Shown here piece by piece: positions 38,386 through 47,716 of a stretch of DNA of 64,000 nucleotides (its first letter is position 1; each line of letters begins with the position of its first letter). The notes below the pieces were generated by a model, which was not told the DNA's origin, searched no databases, and worked only from the letters and a program-made list of their open reading frames with translations. The stretch comes from Flavobacterium erciyesense (GTDB lineage: Bacteria > Bacteroidota > Bacteroidia > Flavobacteriales > Flavobacteriaceae): NCBI RefSeq assembly GCF_018069925.1, contig NZ_JAGPXB010000010.1:56154-120153 (forward strand), written 5' to 3'. The position numbers and the translations under genes were made by a program.

Positions 38386-38406
38386 AACACAAAATTAGTT
38401 TGTGTT
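38386..38406. repeat. Inverted repeat in the galK-galT spacer
   Basis: AACACAAA and TTTGTGTT are perfect 8-bp inverted copies around an ATTAG loop. There is no T-run, so it is not a typical terminator; it could form an mRNA hairpin that separates the galK and galT parts of the transcript. Confidence 0.45.
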
Positions 38407-38444
38407 AAATAGACCTTCCGGTTAATGGATGGTAAAAACAATAA

Positions 38445-39521
38445 ATGATTAGAATGAAAAATTTTGATATTAACGAAGATCCACATAGGCGTTTCAATCC
38501 CTTGATTAATGAATGGGTTTTGGTTTCGCCCCACCGTTCTAAACGACCTTGGCAAGGCCAAAATGAATCTGTAGCAACAGAAAAACTACCAGAATACGAC
38601 GAAACTTGTTATTTATGTCCGGGTAACGTTCGTGCCAACGGAGAAGTAAACCCCGAGTATGAAAATGCCTTTGTTTTTGAGAATGATTTTGCTGCTTTAA
38701 AACAAGAAGAAATCCATTTTGAGGAAGATCAAAATGAACGTTTTTTTAAGGCTAAACCAGAAAGAGGAATTTCAAGAGTCGTTTGTTTTTCACCCAAACA
38801 TCATCTGACTTTACCAGAAATGGAGGCGTATGAAATTGAAGATATCATTGCCACTTGGCAGCGTGAGTACACAGATTTAGGCGCTGTACCATACATCAAT
38901 CATGTGCAAATTTTTGAAAACAAAGGCAGTGTGATGGGTTGCAGTAATCCGCATCCGCACGGGCAAATTTGGGCACAATCGTCTTTACCAACTCAGGTTG
39001 AAAAAACACAAGTTAGTCTGAAAAAATATTGGGATCAATACCACCGCACACTTTTACAGGATTATGTGCAAGAGGAGTTGCGTTCCCAAGAAAGAATTGT
39101 GATTGAAAACGAACATTTTGTAGCTTTAGTTCCGTTCTGGGCCATTTGGCCATATGAAACGATGATTATTAGTAAGCGAAATGTCAATAAAATAACTAAT
39201 TTTACCAGAGCCGAAGTTGCTGATTTCGCGCTGATATTGAAACAGTTGACAAATAAGTATGATAACCTTTTCGAAACTTCTTTTCCGTATTCGTCAGGTA
39301 TTCATCAGTCACCAACTGATGGTGATGCGCATCCTGAGTGGCATTTTCACATGCATTTTTACCCGCCCTTATTACGTTCGGCAACGGTTAAAAAATTCAT
39401 GGTAGGATATGAAATGATGGGCGAATCGCAACGGGATATAACACCAGAAAAAAGTGCAGCCATATTAAGAGCATTGCCAACCATTCACTATAAAACCAAC
39501 CAAAAACCAAAAACCATTTAA
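38445..39521 (+). CDS. galT: Galactose-1-phosphate uridylyltransferase
   Basis: A 358-residue HIT-like enzyme exchanging UMP between UDP-glucose and galactose-1-phosphate. The active-site His-Pro-His is at 170-172 (CSNPHPHGQIWAQ). The structural metal site includes Cys55 and Cys58 (CYLCPG). The C-terminal domain has HQSPTDGDAHPEWHFHMHF. It needs GalE to recycle UDP-galactose, but no galE is in the window. A second ATG 9 bases downstream is an equally plausible start. Confidence 0.96.
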   Translation: MIRMKNFDINEDPHRRFNPLINEWVLVSPHRSKRPWQGQNESVATEKLPEYDETCYLCPGNVRANGEVNPEYENAFVFENDFAALKQEEIHFEEDQNERFFKAKPERGISRVVCFSPKHHLTLPEMEAYEIEDIIATWQREYTDLGAVPYINHVQIFENKGSVMGCSNPHPHGQIWAQSSLPTQVEKTQVSLKKYWDQYHRTLLQDYVQEELRSQERIVIENEHFVALVPFWAIWPYETMIISKRNVNKITNFTRAEVADFALILKQLTNKYDNLFETSFPYSSGIHQSPTDGDAHPEWHFHMHFYPPLLRSATVKKFMVGYEMMGESQRDITPEKSAAILRALPTIHYKTNQKPKTI

Positions 39522-39524
39522 CAA

Positions 39525-41195
39525 ATGCAAACATTAGCTATTCAAGATTACATTGTCTTTTTCTTCTACTTCATCTTAATTGTGAGTTATGGAGTATGGA
39601 TTTATCGCAAGAAGAAAAAAGAAGAAACTAGTAGTAAGGATTATTTTTTAGCCGAGGGATCACTCACATGGTGGGCTATTGGCGCATCATTAATTGCGAG
39701 TAATATTAGTGCGGAGCAGTTTATCGGAATGAGCGGAAGTGGTTTCAAGATGGGATTAGCCATTGCTACTTATGAGTGGATGGCGGCTTTTACCTTAATT
39801 ATTGTTGCTATTTTCTTTATTCCAGTATATCTAAAAAATAAAATTTTTACCATGCCGCAGTATCTTAATCAAAGGTATAATAGCAATGTGGCCATGATTA
39901 TGGCAGTGTTTTGGCTGTTGTTATATGTTTTAGTGAATTTGACCTCCATCTTGTATTTAGGCGCATTGGCAATCAGTAGTATTTCTGGATTGAATTTGAC
40001 TTTATGTATGATTTTCTTGGCGTTTTTCGCGGTTATGATTACGCTTGGCGGTATGAAGGTAATTGGTTATACGGATGTTATTCAAGTTTTCTTTTTGATA
40101 TTAGGAGGATTGGTTACTACTTATTTAGCCTTGAATTTGGTTGCCGAAGAGTTTGGAGCAACGGGCGTTATTAATGGTTTTAACTTGATGACCACCGAGG
40201 CAAACGATCACTTTCATATGATTTTTGAAAAAACGAATCCGAGTTATATGGATTTGCCTGGACTTTCTGTTTTGATTGGTGGTATGTTAATTATCAATCT
40301 CAATTATTGGGGTTGTAACCAATACATCACGCAGCGAGCATTAGGAGCTGATATTAAAACTGCCAGAAACGGAATTTTGTTTGCTGCTTTCTTGAAGTTG
40401 TTAATGCCTATTATTGTTGTATTACCGGGAATCGCCGCTTTTGTATTGTATCAAAAAGGGTACTTTGGTTCCGAGATGCTACAAGACGGTACTTTAAATC
40501 CAGATCGTGCTTATCCCGTTTTGTTGAATTTACTTCCAGTAGGTTTAAAAGGTTTGTCGTTTGCAGCATTAACAGCAGCAATTGTAGCTTCCCTTGCTGG
40601 AAAAGCGAACAGTATTGCGACTATTTTTACATTAGACATCTACAAAACAAAACTAAATGTTGATGCTGATGAAAAAAAATTAGTCAACGTTGGTAAAAAG
40701 GCAATTGTAGTTGCGATGCTGATTGCTGTAGTTGTGGCTCCATTTTTAGGAATTGATAAAAAGGGAGGATTTCAATACATTCAAGAGTATACAGGTTTTG
40801 TAAGTCCTGGAGTTTTTGCCATGTTTATTCTTGGTTTCTTCTGGAAGAAAACAACTTCAAATGCGGCTTTGTTTGCAACCATTGGCGGTTTCTTGCTTTC
40901 GCTTGCTTTCAAATTTATGCCAGCTGTCGTTGATTTATCATTTTTGTATTCAACAGGGTTTGCAGTGCCAAATACAGATGGATTGTATGAAATTCCGTTT
41001 ATTGATCGTATGGGGTTTGTGTTCTTGATTTGTGTAATCGGGATGGTGAGTATCAGTTTGTACGAGACGTCAAGAGGTGTTAAAACCAATGGTCTTGAAA
41101 TTGATCGTGGAATGTTTAAAATGAGCCCTGCCTTTACAGTAGGAATGTTGATTGTTTTGTCATTAATTGCTGCATTTTATACTATTTTTTGGTAG
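39525..41195 (+). CDS. Sodium:solute symporter, probable galactose transporter
   Basis: A 556-residue inner-membrane carrier of the SSS family (SGLT/GalP-like) with about 14 hydrophobic segments. Recognisable are an early DYFLAEGSLTWWAIGASLIASNISAEQFIGMSG-type region (split here by position, residues about 38-70), the NYWGCNQYITQRALGA segment near 263, and AALTAAIVASLAGKANS near 350. Family members couple sodium influx to uptake of sugars. Its place 3 bases after galT makes galactose the likely substrate. It completes the operon. Confidence 0.9.
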   Translation: MQTLAIQDYIVFFFYFILIVSYGVWIYRKKKKEETSSKDYFLAEGSLTWWAIGASLIASNISAEQFIGMSGSGFKMGLAIATYEWMAAFTLIIVAIFFIPVYLKNKIFTMPQYLNQRYNSNVAMIMAVFWLLLYVLVNLTSILYLGALAISSISGLNLTLCMIFLAFFAVMITLGGMKVIGYTDVIQVFFLILGGLVTTYLALNLVAEEFGATGVINGFNLMTTEANDHFHMIFEKTNPSYMDLPGLSVLIGGMLIINLNYWGCNQYITQRALGADIKTARNGILFAAFLKLLMPIIVVLPGIAAFVLYQKGYFGSEMLQDGTLNPDRAYPVLLNLLPVGLKGLSFAALTAAIVASLAGKANSIATIFTLDIYKTKLNVDADEKKLVNVGKKAIVVAMLIAVVVAPFLGIDKKGGFQYIQEYTGFVSPGVFAMFILGFFWKKTTSNAALFATIGGFLLSLAFKFMPAVVDLSFLYSTGFAVPNTDGLYEIPFIDRMGFVFLICVIGMVSISLYETSRGVKTNGLEIDRGMFKMSPAFTVGMLIVLSLIAAFYTIFW

Positions 41196-41285
41196 AAGAG
41201 AAATTCTTTACCTTGGATTCAAAAGTAATGTGAAGCATTACAAATGGTAAAACCAAATTAAATTATTAATGGTAATGCTGGTGCA

Positions 41286-41324
41286 AAAAAAAAGCTTTCG
41301 AATATCTCGAAAGCTTTTTTTTAA
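41286..41324. terminator. Bidirectional terminator after the galactan operon
   Basis: AAAAAAGCTTTCGA and TCGAAAGCTTTTTT form a long perfect stem around a short loop, with T-runs on both strands. It serves the symporter gene and the converging YwqK-like gene. Confidence 0.9.
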
Positions 41325-41342
41325 CCTTTATATTTTTTGATG

Positions 41343-41687
41343 TTAATTGTTAACTATCGCATCTTGTTTCCAAGTTTTTACAGTAGCAACTCTATTGTTT
41401 GAGTAGTCAACTTCATTTAGATTGATTCCATTCCAGAATAACCATTTTCCAGTTTTCTCACCATTACTGTAGGTAGCAACACTTAGTTTGTTACCATTTT
41501 CAGCATACGATGTCCAGATTCCTTCTAGTTTTCCGTTCTTGAAAAATCCTTCTTGTTGTACATTTCCATTTTCATAATAGTAAGTTGTTTTTACTAATTC
41601 TCCAATAGCTTCTAGTTTTGGGTTGTTTTCTTGAGCAGATACGATTCCAGTGAATAGTAATACGGCAATGATGATATATTTTTTCAT
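41343..41687 (-). CDS. Small secreted YwqK/MORN-repeat-like protein
   Basis: A 114-residue protein when started at the ATG at 41687 (MKKYIIIA), where a signal peptide begins; an upstream start at 41711 is less likely. After the signal (about 1-18, ending VSAQ) come three short repeats of MORN/YwqK type: YYYENGNVQQEGFFKNGKLEG, then SYAENGNKLSVATYSNGEKTG, then FWNGINLNEVDYSNN (each with the pattern Y..NG.....Y.NG...G). The function of such exported repeat proteins in Flavobacteria is not known. It has its own shared terminator. Confidence 0.75.
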   Translation of the reverse strand: MKKYIIIAVLLFTGIVSAQENNPKLEAIGELVKTTYYYENGNVQQEGFFKNGKLEGIWTSYAENGNKLSVATYSNGEKTGKWLFWNGINLNEVDYSNNRVATVKTWKQDAIVNN

Positions 41688-41865
41688 GATGTAGGTTTTT
41701 AAAAGTTTCATTTATAGTCACAAATATAAAAACTATTTTACAATAAAAAAACTTTAAGTTAACAATTTGGTAACATTGGAGTAAAACTTAACATTGGCTT
41801 TCAAGTTTGCCATCGCTTTGATGGTAAAATTTAAGCTTTGGCAATCCATTATTGAATATTAGTCC

Positions 41866-41873
41866 TAAATTTG
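41866..41873 (+). promoter_or_regulatory. -7 box of aspS
   Basis: TAAATTTG lies 39 bases before the aspS ATG, followed by CACC as in the tRNA-Leu promoter. No TTG lies at the usual -33 distance, so only the -7 element is supported. Confidence 0.4.
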
Positions 41874-41912
41874 CACCCGCGTTGTTGCGCTTAAATAATA
41901 AATTTGTAGAAC

Positions 41913-43658
41913 ATGTATAGAAGTCATAATTGTGGTGAGTTGAATGCCACGCATATCAATAATGAAGTTACATTGGCAGGTTGGGTTCAAAAATCTCGTG
42001 ATAAAGGATTTGTGAATTGGGTTGACTTGCGTGATCGTTACGGAATTACACAATTAATTTTTGACGAAAGTCGTACTGAAAAAACCGTTTTTGAGTTGGC
42101 GAAAACCTTAGGCCGTGAATTTGTTATTCAGGTTAAAGGTACCGTGATTGAGCGTGAGGCCAAAAATAAAAACATGAGTACGGGTGATATTGAGATCTTG
42201 GTTTCAGAATTACAAATTCTAAATGCAGCCTTAACACCACCTTTTACAATAGAGGATGAAACTGATGGTGGCGAAGATATTCGTATGAAATATCGTTACC
42301 TTGATATTCGTCGTAATCCGGTTAAAAACAGTTTGCTTTTTCGTCACAAAGTGGCGATGGAAGTTCGTAAATATTTATCTGATTTGGATTTCTGTGAAGT
42401 AGAAACGCCTTATCTTATTAAATCGACTCCAGAAGGAGCTAGAGATTTCGTTGTGCCTTCTCGTATGAATGAAGGGCAGTTTTATGCTTTGCCACAATCG
42501 CCACAAACCTTCAAACAGTTATTGATGGTGGGTGGAATGGATAAATATTTTCAAATTGTAAAATGTTTCCGTGACGAAGATTTACGTGCCGACAGACAAC
42601 CGGAATTTACACAAATTGATTGTGAGATGGCTTTTGTTGAGCAAGAAGATATATTGAATGTTTTTGAAGGATTGACAAGACATTTACTAAAAGAAATTAA
42701 AGGCATTGAAGTTGATAAATTCCCAAGAATTACTTATGATTACGCCATGAAAACCTATGGAAATGACAAGCCAGACATTCGTTTTGGAATGGAGTTTGGA
42801 GAGTTAAATGCCGTTGCTCAACATAAAGAATTTCCTGTATTTAATGCAGCAGAATTAGTTGTAGGTATAGCAGTGCCAGGAGCTGGAAATTACACCCGTA
42901 AAGAAATTGATGGGTTAATTGACTGGGTAAAACGTCCTCAAGTGGGTGCGTCAGGAATGGTGTATGTAAAATGCAATGATGATGGGACCTACAAATCATC
43001 AGTAGATAAATTTTACGATCAAGATGATTTGCAACAATGGGCAAAAATTACTGGCGCGAAAGCAGGTGATATGATTTTTGTGCTTTCTGGACCAGCAGAT
43101 AAAACACGTACGCAATTAAGTGCTTTGCGTATGGAGTTGGCTACTCGTTTGGGATTGAGAAATCCAGCGGAATTTGCACCGCTATGGGTAGTAGATTTTC
43201 CGTTATTAGAATTTGATGAAGAAAGTGGTCGTTACCACGCCATGCATCATCCATTTACTTCGCCAAAACCAGAAGATATGCACTTATTAGAAACCAATCC
43301 AGGTCAAGTTCGTGCTAATGCTTATGATATGGTTTTAAATGGTAACGAAATTGGTGGAGGTTCTATTCGTATTCATGACAAAGAAACACAGCAATTAATG
43401 TTTAAATATTTAGGCTTTACTCCAGAAGAAGCTAAAGCACAGTTTGGTTTCTTGATGGATGCTTTCCAGTTTGGTGCGCCACCCCACGGAGGTTTAGCAT
43501 TTGGACTAGATAGACTTGTTGCGATTTTGGGTGGACAAGAAACAATTCGTGATTTTATTGCTTTCCCAAAGAACAATTCGGGTCGCGATGTGATGATTGA
43601 TGCGCCATCTGCAATAGATGTTTCGCAGCTAAATGAGTTGCATATTCAATTAAAATAA
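41913..43658 (+). CDS. aspS: Aspartyl-tRNA synthetase
   Basis: A 581-residue class II synthetase of the bacterial type. The N-terminal OB-fold anticodon-binding domain covers about 1-110 ([32 protein letters not shown]). The catalytic core shows motif 2 ([25 protein letters not shown] stretch near 215-235) and motif 3 ([14 protein letters not shown] near 535). The GAD insertion of bacterial AspRS lies between about 290 and 410. It charges tRNA-Asp in the cytoplasm and is transcribed alone. Confidence 0.97.
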   Translation: MYRSHNCGELNATHINNEVTLAGWVQKSRDKGFVNWVDLRDRYGITQLIFDESRTEKTVFELAKTLGREFVIQVKGTVIEREAKNKNMSTGDIEILVSELQILNAALTPPFTIEDETDGGEDIRMKYRYLDIRRNPVKNSLLFRHKVAMEVRKYLSDLDFCEVETPYLIKSTPEGARDFVVPSRMNEGQFYALPQSPQTFKQLLMVGGMDKYFQIVKCFRDEDLRADRQPEFTQIDCEMAFVEQEDILNVFEGLTRHLLKEIKGIEVDKFPRITYDYAMKTYGNDKPDIRFGMEFGELNAVAQHKEFPVFNAAELVVGIAVPGAGNYTRKEIDGLIDWVKRPQVGASGMVYVKCNDDGTYKSSVDKFYDQDDLQQWAKITGAKAGDMIFVLSGPADKTRTQLSALRMELATRLGLRNPAEFAPLWVVDFPLLEFDEESGRYHAMHHPFTSPKPEDMHLLETNPGQVRANAYDMVLNGNEIGGGSIRIHDKETQQLMFKYLGFTPEEAKAQFGFLMDAFQFGAPPHGGLAFGLDRLVAILGGQETIRDFIAFPKNNSGRDVMIDAPSAIDVSQLNELHIQLK

Positions 43659-43733
43659 GTGACCTAGGAAACGTAAGTGTGCTAGAAAACGTTGAATATC
43701 AATAATTTTACAAAATAAAAAGCCTCGAACGTT

Positions 43734-43761
43734 TTTCGTATTGTATTAAATATTACATTTG
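43734..43761 (+). promoter_or_regulatory. Promoter of the cold-shock gene
   Basis: TACATTTG at 43754-43761 preceded by TTT at 43734-43736 with 17 bases between, 29 bases before the ATG. The -7 box is exact; the -33 box is weaker. Confidence 0.5.
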
Positions 43762-43790
43762 CTACATTATAAATTATTATTACTATTACA

Positions 43791-43985
43791 ATGCGTACAG
43801 GTACAGTTAAATTTTTCAATGAGTCTAAAGGTTACGGATTCATTACAGACGAAGAAACAGGAAAAGACATTTTCGTTCACGCTTCAGGAATCAACGCGGA
43901 AGAATTACGCGAAGGTGACAGAGTTAGTTACGAAGAAGAAGAAGGAAGAAAAGGAAAAGTTGCTGCGAAAGTAGCAGTGATCTAA
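43791..43985 (+). CDS. Cold-shock protein of the CspA family
   Basis: A 64-residue single OB-fold nucleic-acid-binding protein. It starts with TGTVKFFNESKGYGFI (RNP1 in KGYGFI) and contains DIFVHASGI (RNP2), with a basic/acidic C-terminus. Such proteins melt RNA structure and act as RNA chaperones. A promoter lies upstream and a strong terminator downstream, so it is monocistronic. The overlapping longer frame at 43759 is a shadow. Confidence 0.95.
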   Translation: MRTGTVKFFNESKGYGFITDEETGKDIFVHASGINAEELREGDRVSYEEEEGRKGKVAAKVAVI

Positions 43986-44024
43986 GCATAAAAAATACTT
44001 TTTTATTGCCTACGAATGTTTAAG

Positions 44025-44055
44025 GCGTCCCGAATATATCGGGACGCTTTTTTTA
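44025..44055 (+). terminator. Terminator of the cold-shock gene
   Basis: GCGTCCCGA and TCGGGACGC form a perfect 9-bp GC-rich stem around an ATATA loop, followed by eight T residues. Confidence 0.9.
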
Positions 44056-44214
44056 TGAATATGCATCATCGGAAAGATTGATGGAATCGTAAATTTGCAT
44101 TTTCGTAAAAAATCAAGCTTAAACAGCTCTTAATTATTTATTAAAGGCTTATTTATAATTGATAAAAATTGCAAATTTACATCGTTGTAGTAGTCATGTA
44201 TTTCTAAGTTTTAA

Positions 44215-44245
44215 TTGTTATTTAATTTTTTGAAAGTTATCTTTG
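44215..44245 (+). promoter_or_regulatory. Promoter of the nuo operon
   Basis: TTG at 44215-44217, 20 bases, TATCTTTG at 44238-44245. The -7 box is identical to that of atpD. It lies 30 bases before nuoA. Confidence 0.72.
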
Positions 44246-44275
44246 TAGCTTATTGTTAGTCGTAAAAACCATTAT

Positions 44276-44641
44276 ATGCAATCAGATCAGTTAAATTACA
44301 TTCCAATCCTTATGCAGTTCATTTTAGCTGTAGGTTTTGTTGTAGGTACTATTTTAGTTTCGGGTAAATTAGGTCCAAAGCGATCTTCGGAAGTGAAGGA
44401 TAAAAATTTCGAATGTGGAATCGAATCCGTAGGTAATGCGCGTATTCCTTTCTCTGTTAAATATTTCTTGGTAGCTATTCTATTTGTTCTTTTTGATGTT
44501 GAGGTTATCTTTTTATACCCTTGGGCTGTAAATTTCAGAGAACTAGGAATGGATGGAATGATAAAGATGGTTGTTTTTATGTTGTTGCTTTTGGTGGGTT
44601 TCTTTTACATTATCAAAAAGAAGGCACTCGAGTGGGAATAA
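44276..44641 (+). CDS. nuoA: NADH-quinone oxidoreductase subunit A
   Basis: A 121-residue inner-membrane subunit with three transmembrane helices. The conserved loop after helix one has the KNFECGIESVGNARIPFSVKYFLVA-type sequence (residues about 42-66), including the cysteine that lies near the quinone site, followed by LFDVEVIFLYPWAV. It is the first gene of complex I, which oxidises NADH, reduces menaquinone and pumps ions. Confidence 0.95.
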   Translation: MQSDQLNYIPILMQFILAVGFVVGTILVSGKLGPKRSSEVKDKNFECGIESVGNARIPFSVKYFLVAILFVLFDVEVIFLYPWAVNFRELGMDGMIKMVVFMLLLLVGFFYIIKKKALEWE

Positions 44642-44759
44642 AGAATACTTAGAAATTACGAATTGTTGAAATTTCAATTTCTAATATATTAAAAGGATGT
44701 TTTAAAATTTAAATTATGAACTAACAATTCATAATTCATACTTCATAATTTTTCAAAAG
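44642..44759 (+). repeat. AT-rich spacer with short-period repeats between nuoA and nuoB
   Basis: The 3' half contains ATTCATA, ATTCATA, CTTCATA and ATTTTTC in tandem (about 44728-44756), a clear 7-nt period, directly before the nuoB ATG. The 5' half is AT-rich with a GAAATT/AATTTC palindrome. Confidence 0.5.
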
Positions 44760-45308
44760 ATGAGTAATTCAAATGTAACTATGGTTGCCCCTCCAGAAGG
44801 TGTTGTTGGTGAAGGTTTTTTTGCTACAAAACTGAATGATGTTGTGGGTTTGGCTCGTGCCAATTCATTATGGCCTTTGCCATTTGCAACCTCTTGTTGT
44901 GGAATCGAATTTATGGCAACAATGGCTTCACATTATGATTTGGCCCGTTTCGGATCGGAGCGTGTGAGTTTTTCGCCTCGTCAAGCGGATATGTTGCTAG
45001 TAATGGGAACAATATCAAAAAAGATGGCGCCTATCTTACGTCAAGTATACGAGCAAATGTCTGAGCCTCGCTGGGTAATTGCTGTTGGTGCTTGTGCTTC
45101 ATCTGGTGGTATTTTCGATACGTATTCTGTTTTACAAGGAATCGATAAAGTAATTCCTGTAGATGTTTATGTGCCAGGATGCCCACCTAGACCAGAGCAA
45201 ATTGTTGACGGTGTAATGAAATTACAAGAATTGGTAAAAACAGAATCGGTGAGACGCAGAAGTTCACCTGAATACCAAGAATTATTAGCTTCTTATAATA
45301 TCAAATAA
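44760..45308 (+). CDS. nuoB: NADH-quinone oxidoreductase subunit B
   Basis: A 182-residue peripheral-arm subunit that holds the N2 [4Fe-4S] cluster, the last electron donor to quinone. The ligands are the adjacent cysteines in ATSCCGIEF, a later cysteine in GACASSGG, and the cysteine in [10 protein letters not shown]. It is followed 3 bases later by nuoC. Confidence 0.97.
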   Translation: MSNSNVTMVAPPEGVVGEGFFATKLNDVVGLARANSLWPLPFATSCCGIEFMATMASHYDLARFGSERVSFSPRQADMLLVMGTISKKMAPILRQVYEQMSEPRWVIAVGACASSGGIFDTYSVLQGIDKVIPVDVYVPGCPPRPEQIVDGVMKLQELVKTESVRRRSSPEYQELLASYNIK

Positions 45309-45311
45309 AGA

Positions 45312-45833
45312 ATGGCGCTAGAAACTACACAAATTCAAGAAAAACTAGTTGAAACTTTTGATTCAGCAGTTTTTGACTTCAAACAAGAACAAGATATATT
45401 TTCATTTGAAGCGAGTTCAGATAAAATTACTGCTATCATCCTTTTTTTGAAAAATGATCCCACATTACGTTTTCATTTCTTAACTGATTTATGCGGTATT
45501 CATTATCCTGATAATGATGAAGATCATCAGTTTGCAGTGGTATATCACCTGCACAATTGGTATGAGAACAAAAGAATCCGAATCAAAGCGTATTTAAATG
45601 GCGCTAATCCTGAAATTAAAACCATTTCCAATATCTTTTTGAGTTCTAATTGGATGGAACGTGAAGCATACGATTTTTACGGTATTAACTTCATCGGTCA
45701 TCCACAGTTGAAACGTATTTTGAATATGGATGAAATGATATCTTTCCCGATGCGTAAAGAGTTTCCGATGGAAGACAGCGGAAGAACGGATAAAGACGAT
45801 CGTTTCTTCGGTCGTACTGTCAAAAATTGCTAA
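45312..45833 (+). CDS. nuoC: NADH-quinone oxidoreductase subunit C
   Basis: A 173-residue 30-kDa-type subunit of the peripheral arm. The signature SNWMEREAYDFYGINFIGHPQLKRIL-type region (residues about 115-140) and EFPMED near the end are diagnostic. It is separate from NuoD here, not fused as in Escherichia coli. Confidence 0.94.
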   Translation: MALETTQIQEKLVETFDSAVFDFKQEQDIFSFEASSDKITAIILFLKNDPTLRFHFLTDLCGIHYPDNDEDHQFAVVYHLHNWYENKRIRIKAYLNGANPEIKTISNIFLSSNWMEREAYDFYGINFIGHPQLKRILNMDEMISFPMRKEFPMEDSGRTDKDDRFFGRTVKNC

Positions 45834-45864
45834 AAAAAATATTATAATTTTTCACATTAACTAA

Positions 45865-47103
45865 ATGTCAGAACTATTATTACCACCAGAGCATCGCTAT
45901 GCTAAACGAATTGCAGAGCAACTAAACGAAGACGGAAGCGAGCTTTCGATTCTAAATTTAGGGCCTACACACCCAGCTACACACGGTATTTTTCAAAATA
46001 TCTTGTTGATGGATGGAGAGCGTATATTAGAGGCAGAGCCTACAATTGGATATATTCATAGAGCATTCGAAAAAATCGCCGAAAACCGACCTTTTTACCA
46101 AATAACACCGCTTACGGATAGGATGAATTATTGTTCATCACCTATCAATAATATGGGTTGGTGGATGACTTTAGAAAAATTGTTAGGTATCGAGGTTCCA
46201 AAACGTGCACAATATTTACGTGTTATTGTGATGGAATTAGCGCGTATTACCGATCATATTATTTGTAACTCTATTTTAGGAGTTGATACTGGAGCTTACA
46301 CCGGTTTCTTGTATGTTTTTCAGTTTAGAGAAAAAGTATATGAGATTTACGAAGAAATTTGTGGTGCTCGTTTGACAACAAATATGGGTCGTATTGGTGG
46401 TTTCGAAAGAGATTGGTCTCCAGAAGCTTTTAGAAAATTAGATGTTTTTTTAGAAGAATTTCCAGTTGCTTGGAAAGAGTTCGAAAACCTTTTTGAAAGA
46501 AATAGAATCTTTATTGACCGTACCGTTAATGTTGGCGCCATCACTGCAGAACAAGCTATGGCTTATGGTTTTACAGGTCCTAACTTGCGTGCAGCTGGTG
46601 TAGATTATGATGTACGTGTTGCACAACCTTATTCTTCTTACGAAGACTTTGATTTCATCGTTCCAGTAGGGAAATCAGGTGATACTTACGATCGTTTTTG
46701 TGTTCGTAATGCTGAGGTTTGGGAGAGTTTAAGCATTATTCGTCAAGCGTTGGATAAAATGCCAGCAGGAAATGAATACCATGCTGATGTACCAGATTAT
46801 TACTTGCCTCCAAAAGAAGATGTGTATAACAACATGGAATCTTTAATCTATCACTTTAAGATTGTTATGGGTGAAGTTCCGGTTCCAGTAGCCGAAATTT
46901 ACCATCCTGTTGAAGGAGGAAATGGTGAAGTTGGTTTTTATTTGGTAACTGACGGAAGTAGAACTCCGTACCGCTTGCATTTCCGTAGACCTTGTTTTAT
47001 ATACTACCAAGCGTATCCAGAAATGATTAAAGGTTCGTTATTATCTGATGCGATTGTTATTTTGTCGAGTTTAAATGTAATTGCGGGAGAGTTAGACGCT
47101 TAG
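45865..47103 (+). CDS. nuoD: NADH-quinone oxidoreductase subunit D
   Basis: A 412-residue 49-kDa subunit that forms the quinone-binding pocket with NuoB. Conserved features are NLGPTHPATHGIFQ near residue 30, YIHRAFEKIAENR, and the near-C-terminal SLLSDAIVILSSLNVIAGELD. It lies 31 bases after nuoC and is followed by a repeat-rich spacer. Confidence 0.97.
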   Translation: MSELLLPPEHRYAKRIAEQLNEDGSELSILNLGPTHPATHGIFQNILLMDGERILEAEPTIGYIHRAFEKIAENRPFYQITPLTDRMNYCSSPINNMGWWMTLEKLLGIEVPKRAQYLRVIVMELARITDHIICNSILGVDTGAYTGFLYVFQFREKVYEIYEEICGARLTTNMGRIGGFERDWSPEAFRKLDVFLEEFPVAWKEFENLFERNRIFIDRTVNVGAITAEQAMAYGFTGPNLRAAGVDYDVRVAQPYSSYEDFDFIVPVGKSGDTYDRFCVRNAEVWESLSIIRQALDKMPAGNEYHADVPDYYLPPKEDVYNNMESLIYHFKIVMGEVPVPVAEIYHPVEGGNGEVGFYLVTDGSRTPYRLHFRRPCFIYYQAYPEMIKGSLLSDAIVILSSLNVIAGELDA

Positions 47104-47184
47104 TGAAATTATAAATGATGAATTTTAAATTGTAAATTATTCAAAACATTTAAAGTTTATAATTCAAAATTTAAAATATTTAAA
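47104..47184 (+). repeat. Low-complexity spacer between nuoD and nuoE
   Basis: Made of imperfect copies of AATTTTAAATT, ATTCAAAAC, ATTTAAAG, ATTCAAAAT and TTAAAATATTTAAA. Two related halves (starting near 47118 and 47150) each run TTTAAA...ATTCAAAA. No start codon in a sensible frame and no hairpin with a T-run. Confidence 0.45.
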
Positions 47185-47715
47185 ATGGAAAGAACACAGT
47201 ACAAACAAGAAATAAATATGACTGAAGCCTTGATGACTCGCATCAACGAGCTAATAAGTCATTATCCAGAGGGCAAACAAAAATCAGCTTTACTTCCTGT
47301 TTTGCATGAAGTTCAAGATGCTCACAATGATTGGTTGAGTATTGAATTGCAAGACAAGGTTGCTGAAATTCTTTCGATAAAACCGGTTGAAGTGTACGAA
47401 GTAGTTTCGTTTTATACCATGTTCAATCGTCGACCAGTTGGTAAATACATGTTTGAATTTTGCCAAACATCACCATGTTGTTTGAATGGAGTAGAGGACT
47501 TAATGGATTATACTTGCGAAAAATTAGGTGTTAAGGTTGGAGAACCTACAGCAGACGGTTTATTCGAAGTTCGAGGAGTAGAGTGTTTAGGTGCTTGTGG
47601 ATATGCTCCAATGATGCAGTTGGGTGATTTTTACAAGGAACATTTAACCAAAGAAAAAGTAGATCAGTTAATTGATGATTGCAAAAACAATACAATAATT
47701 CTACACGATAAATAA
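47185..47715 (+). CDS. nuoE: NADH-quinone oxidoreductase subunit E
   Basis: A 176-residue 24-kDa-type thioredoxin-fold subunit carrying the N1a [2Fe-2S] cluster. Ligands are in CQTSPCCLNG and CLGACGYAP. An N-terminal helical region (about 15-80) precedes the cluster domain. It ends one base before nuoF. Confidence 0.95.
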   Translation: MERTQYKQEINMTEALMTRINELISHYPEGKQKSALLPVLHEVQDAHNDWLSIELQDKVAEILSIKPVEVYEVVSFYTMFNRRPVGKYMFEFCQTSPCCLNGVEDLMDYTCEKLGVKVGEPTADGLFEVRGVECLGACGYAPMMQLGDFYKEHLTKEKVDQLIDDCKNNTIILHDK

Positions 47716-47716
47716 T

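Noticed and set aside
38386..38406. Terminator between galK and galT
   Set aside because: The stem is perfect but AT-rich and lacks a T-run; it is listed as an inverted repeat only.
43759..43974. 71-codon frame overlapping the cold-shock gene
   Set aside because: It overlaps the cold-shock gene in another frame and starts between the -7 box and the real ATG.
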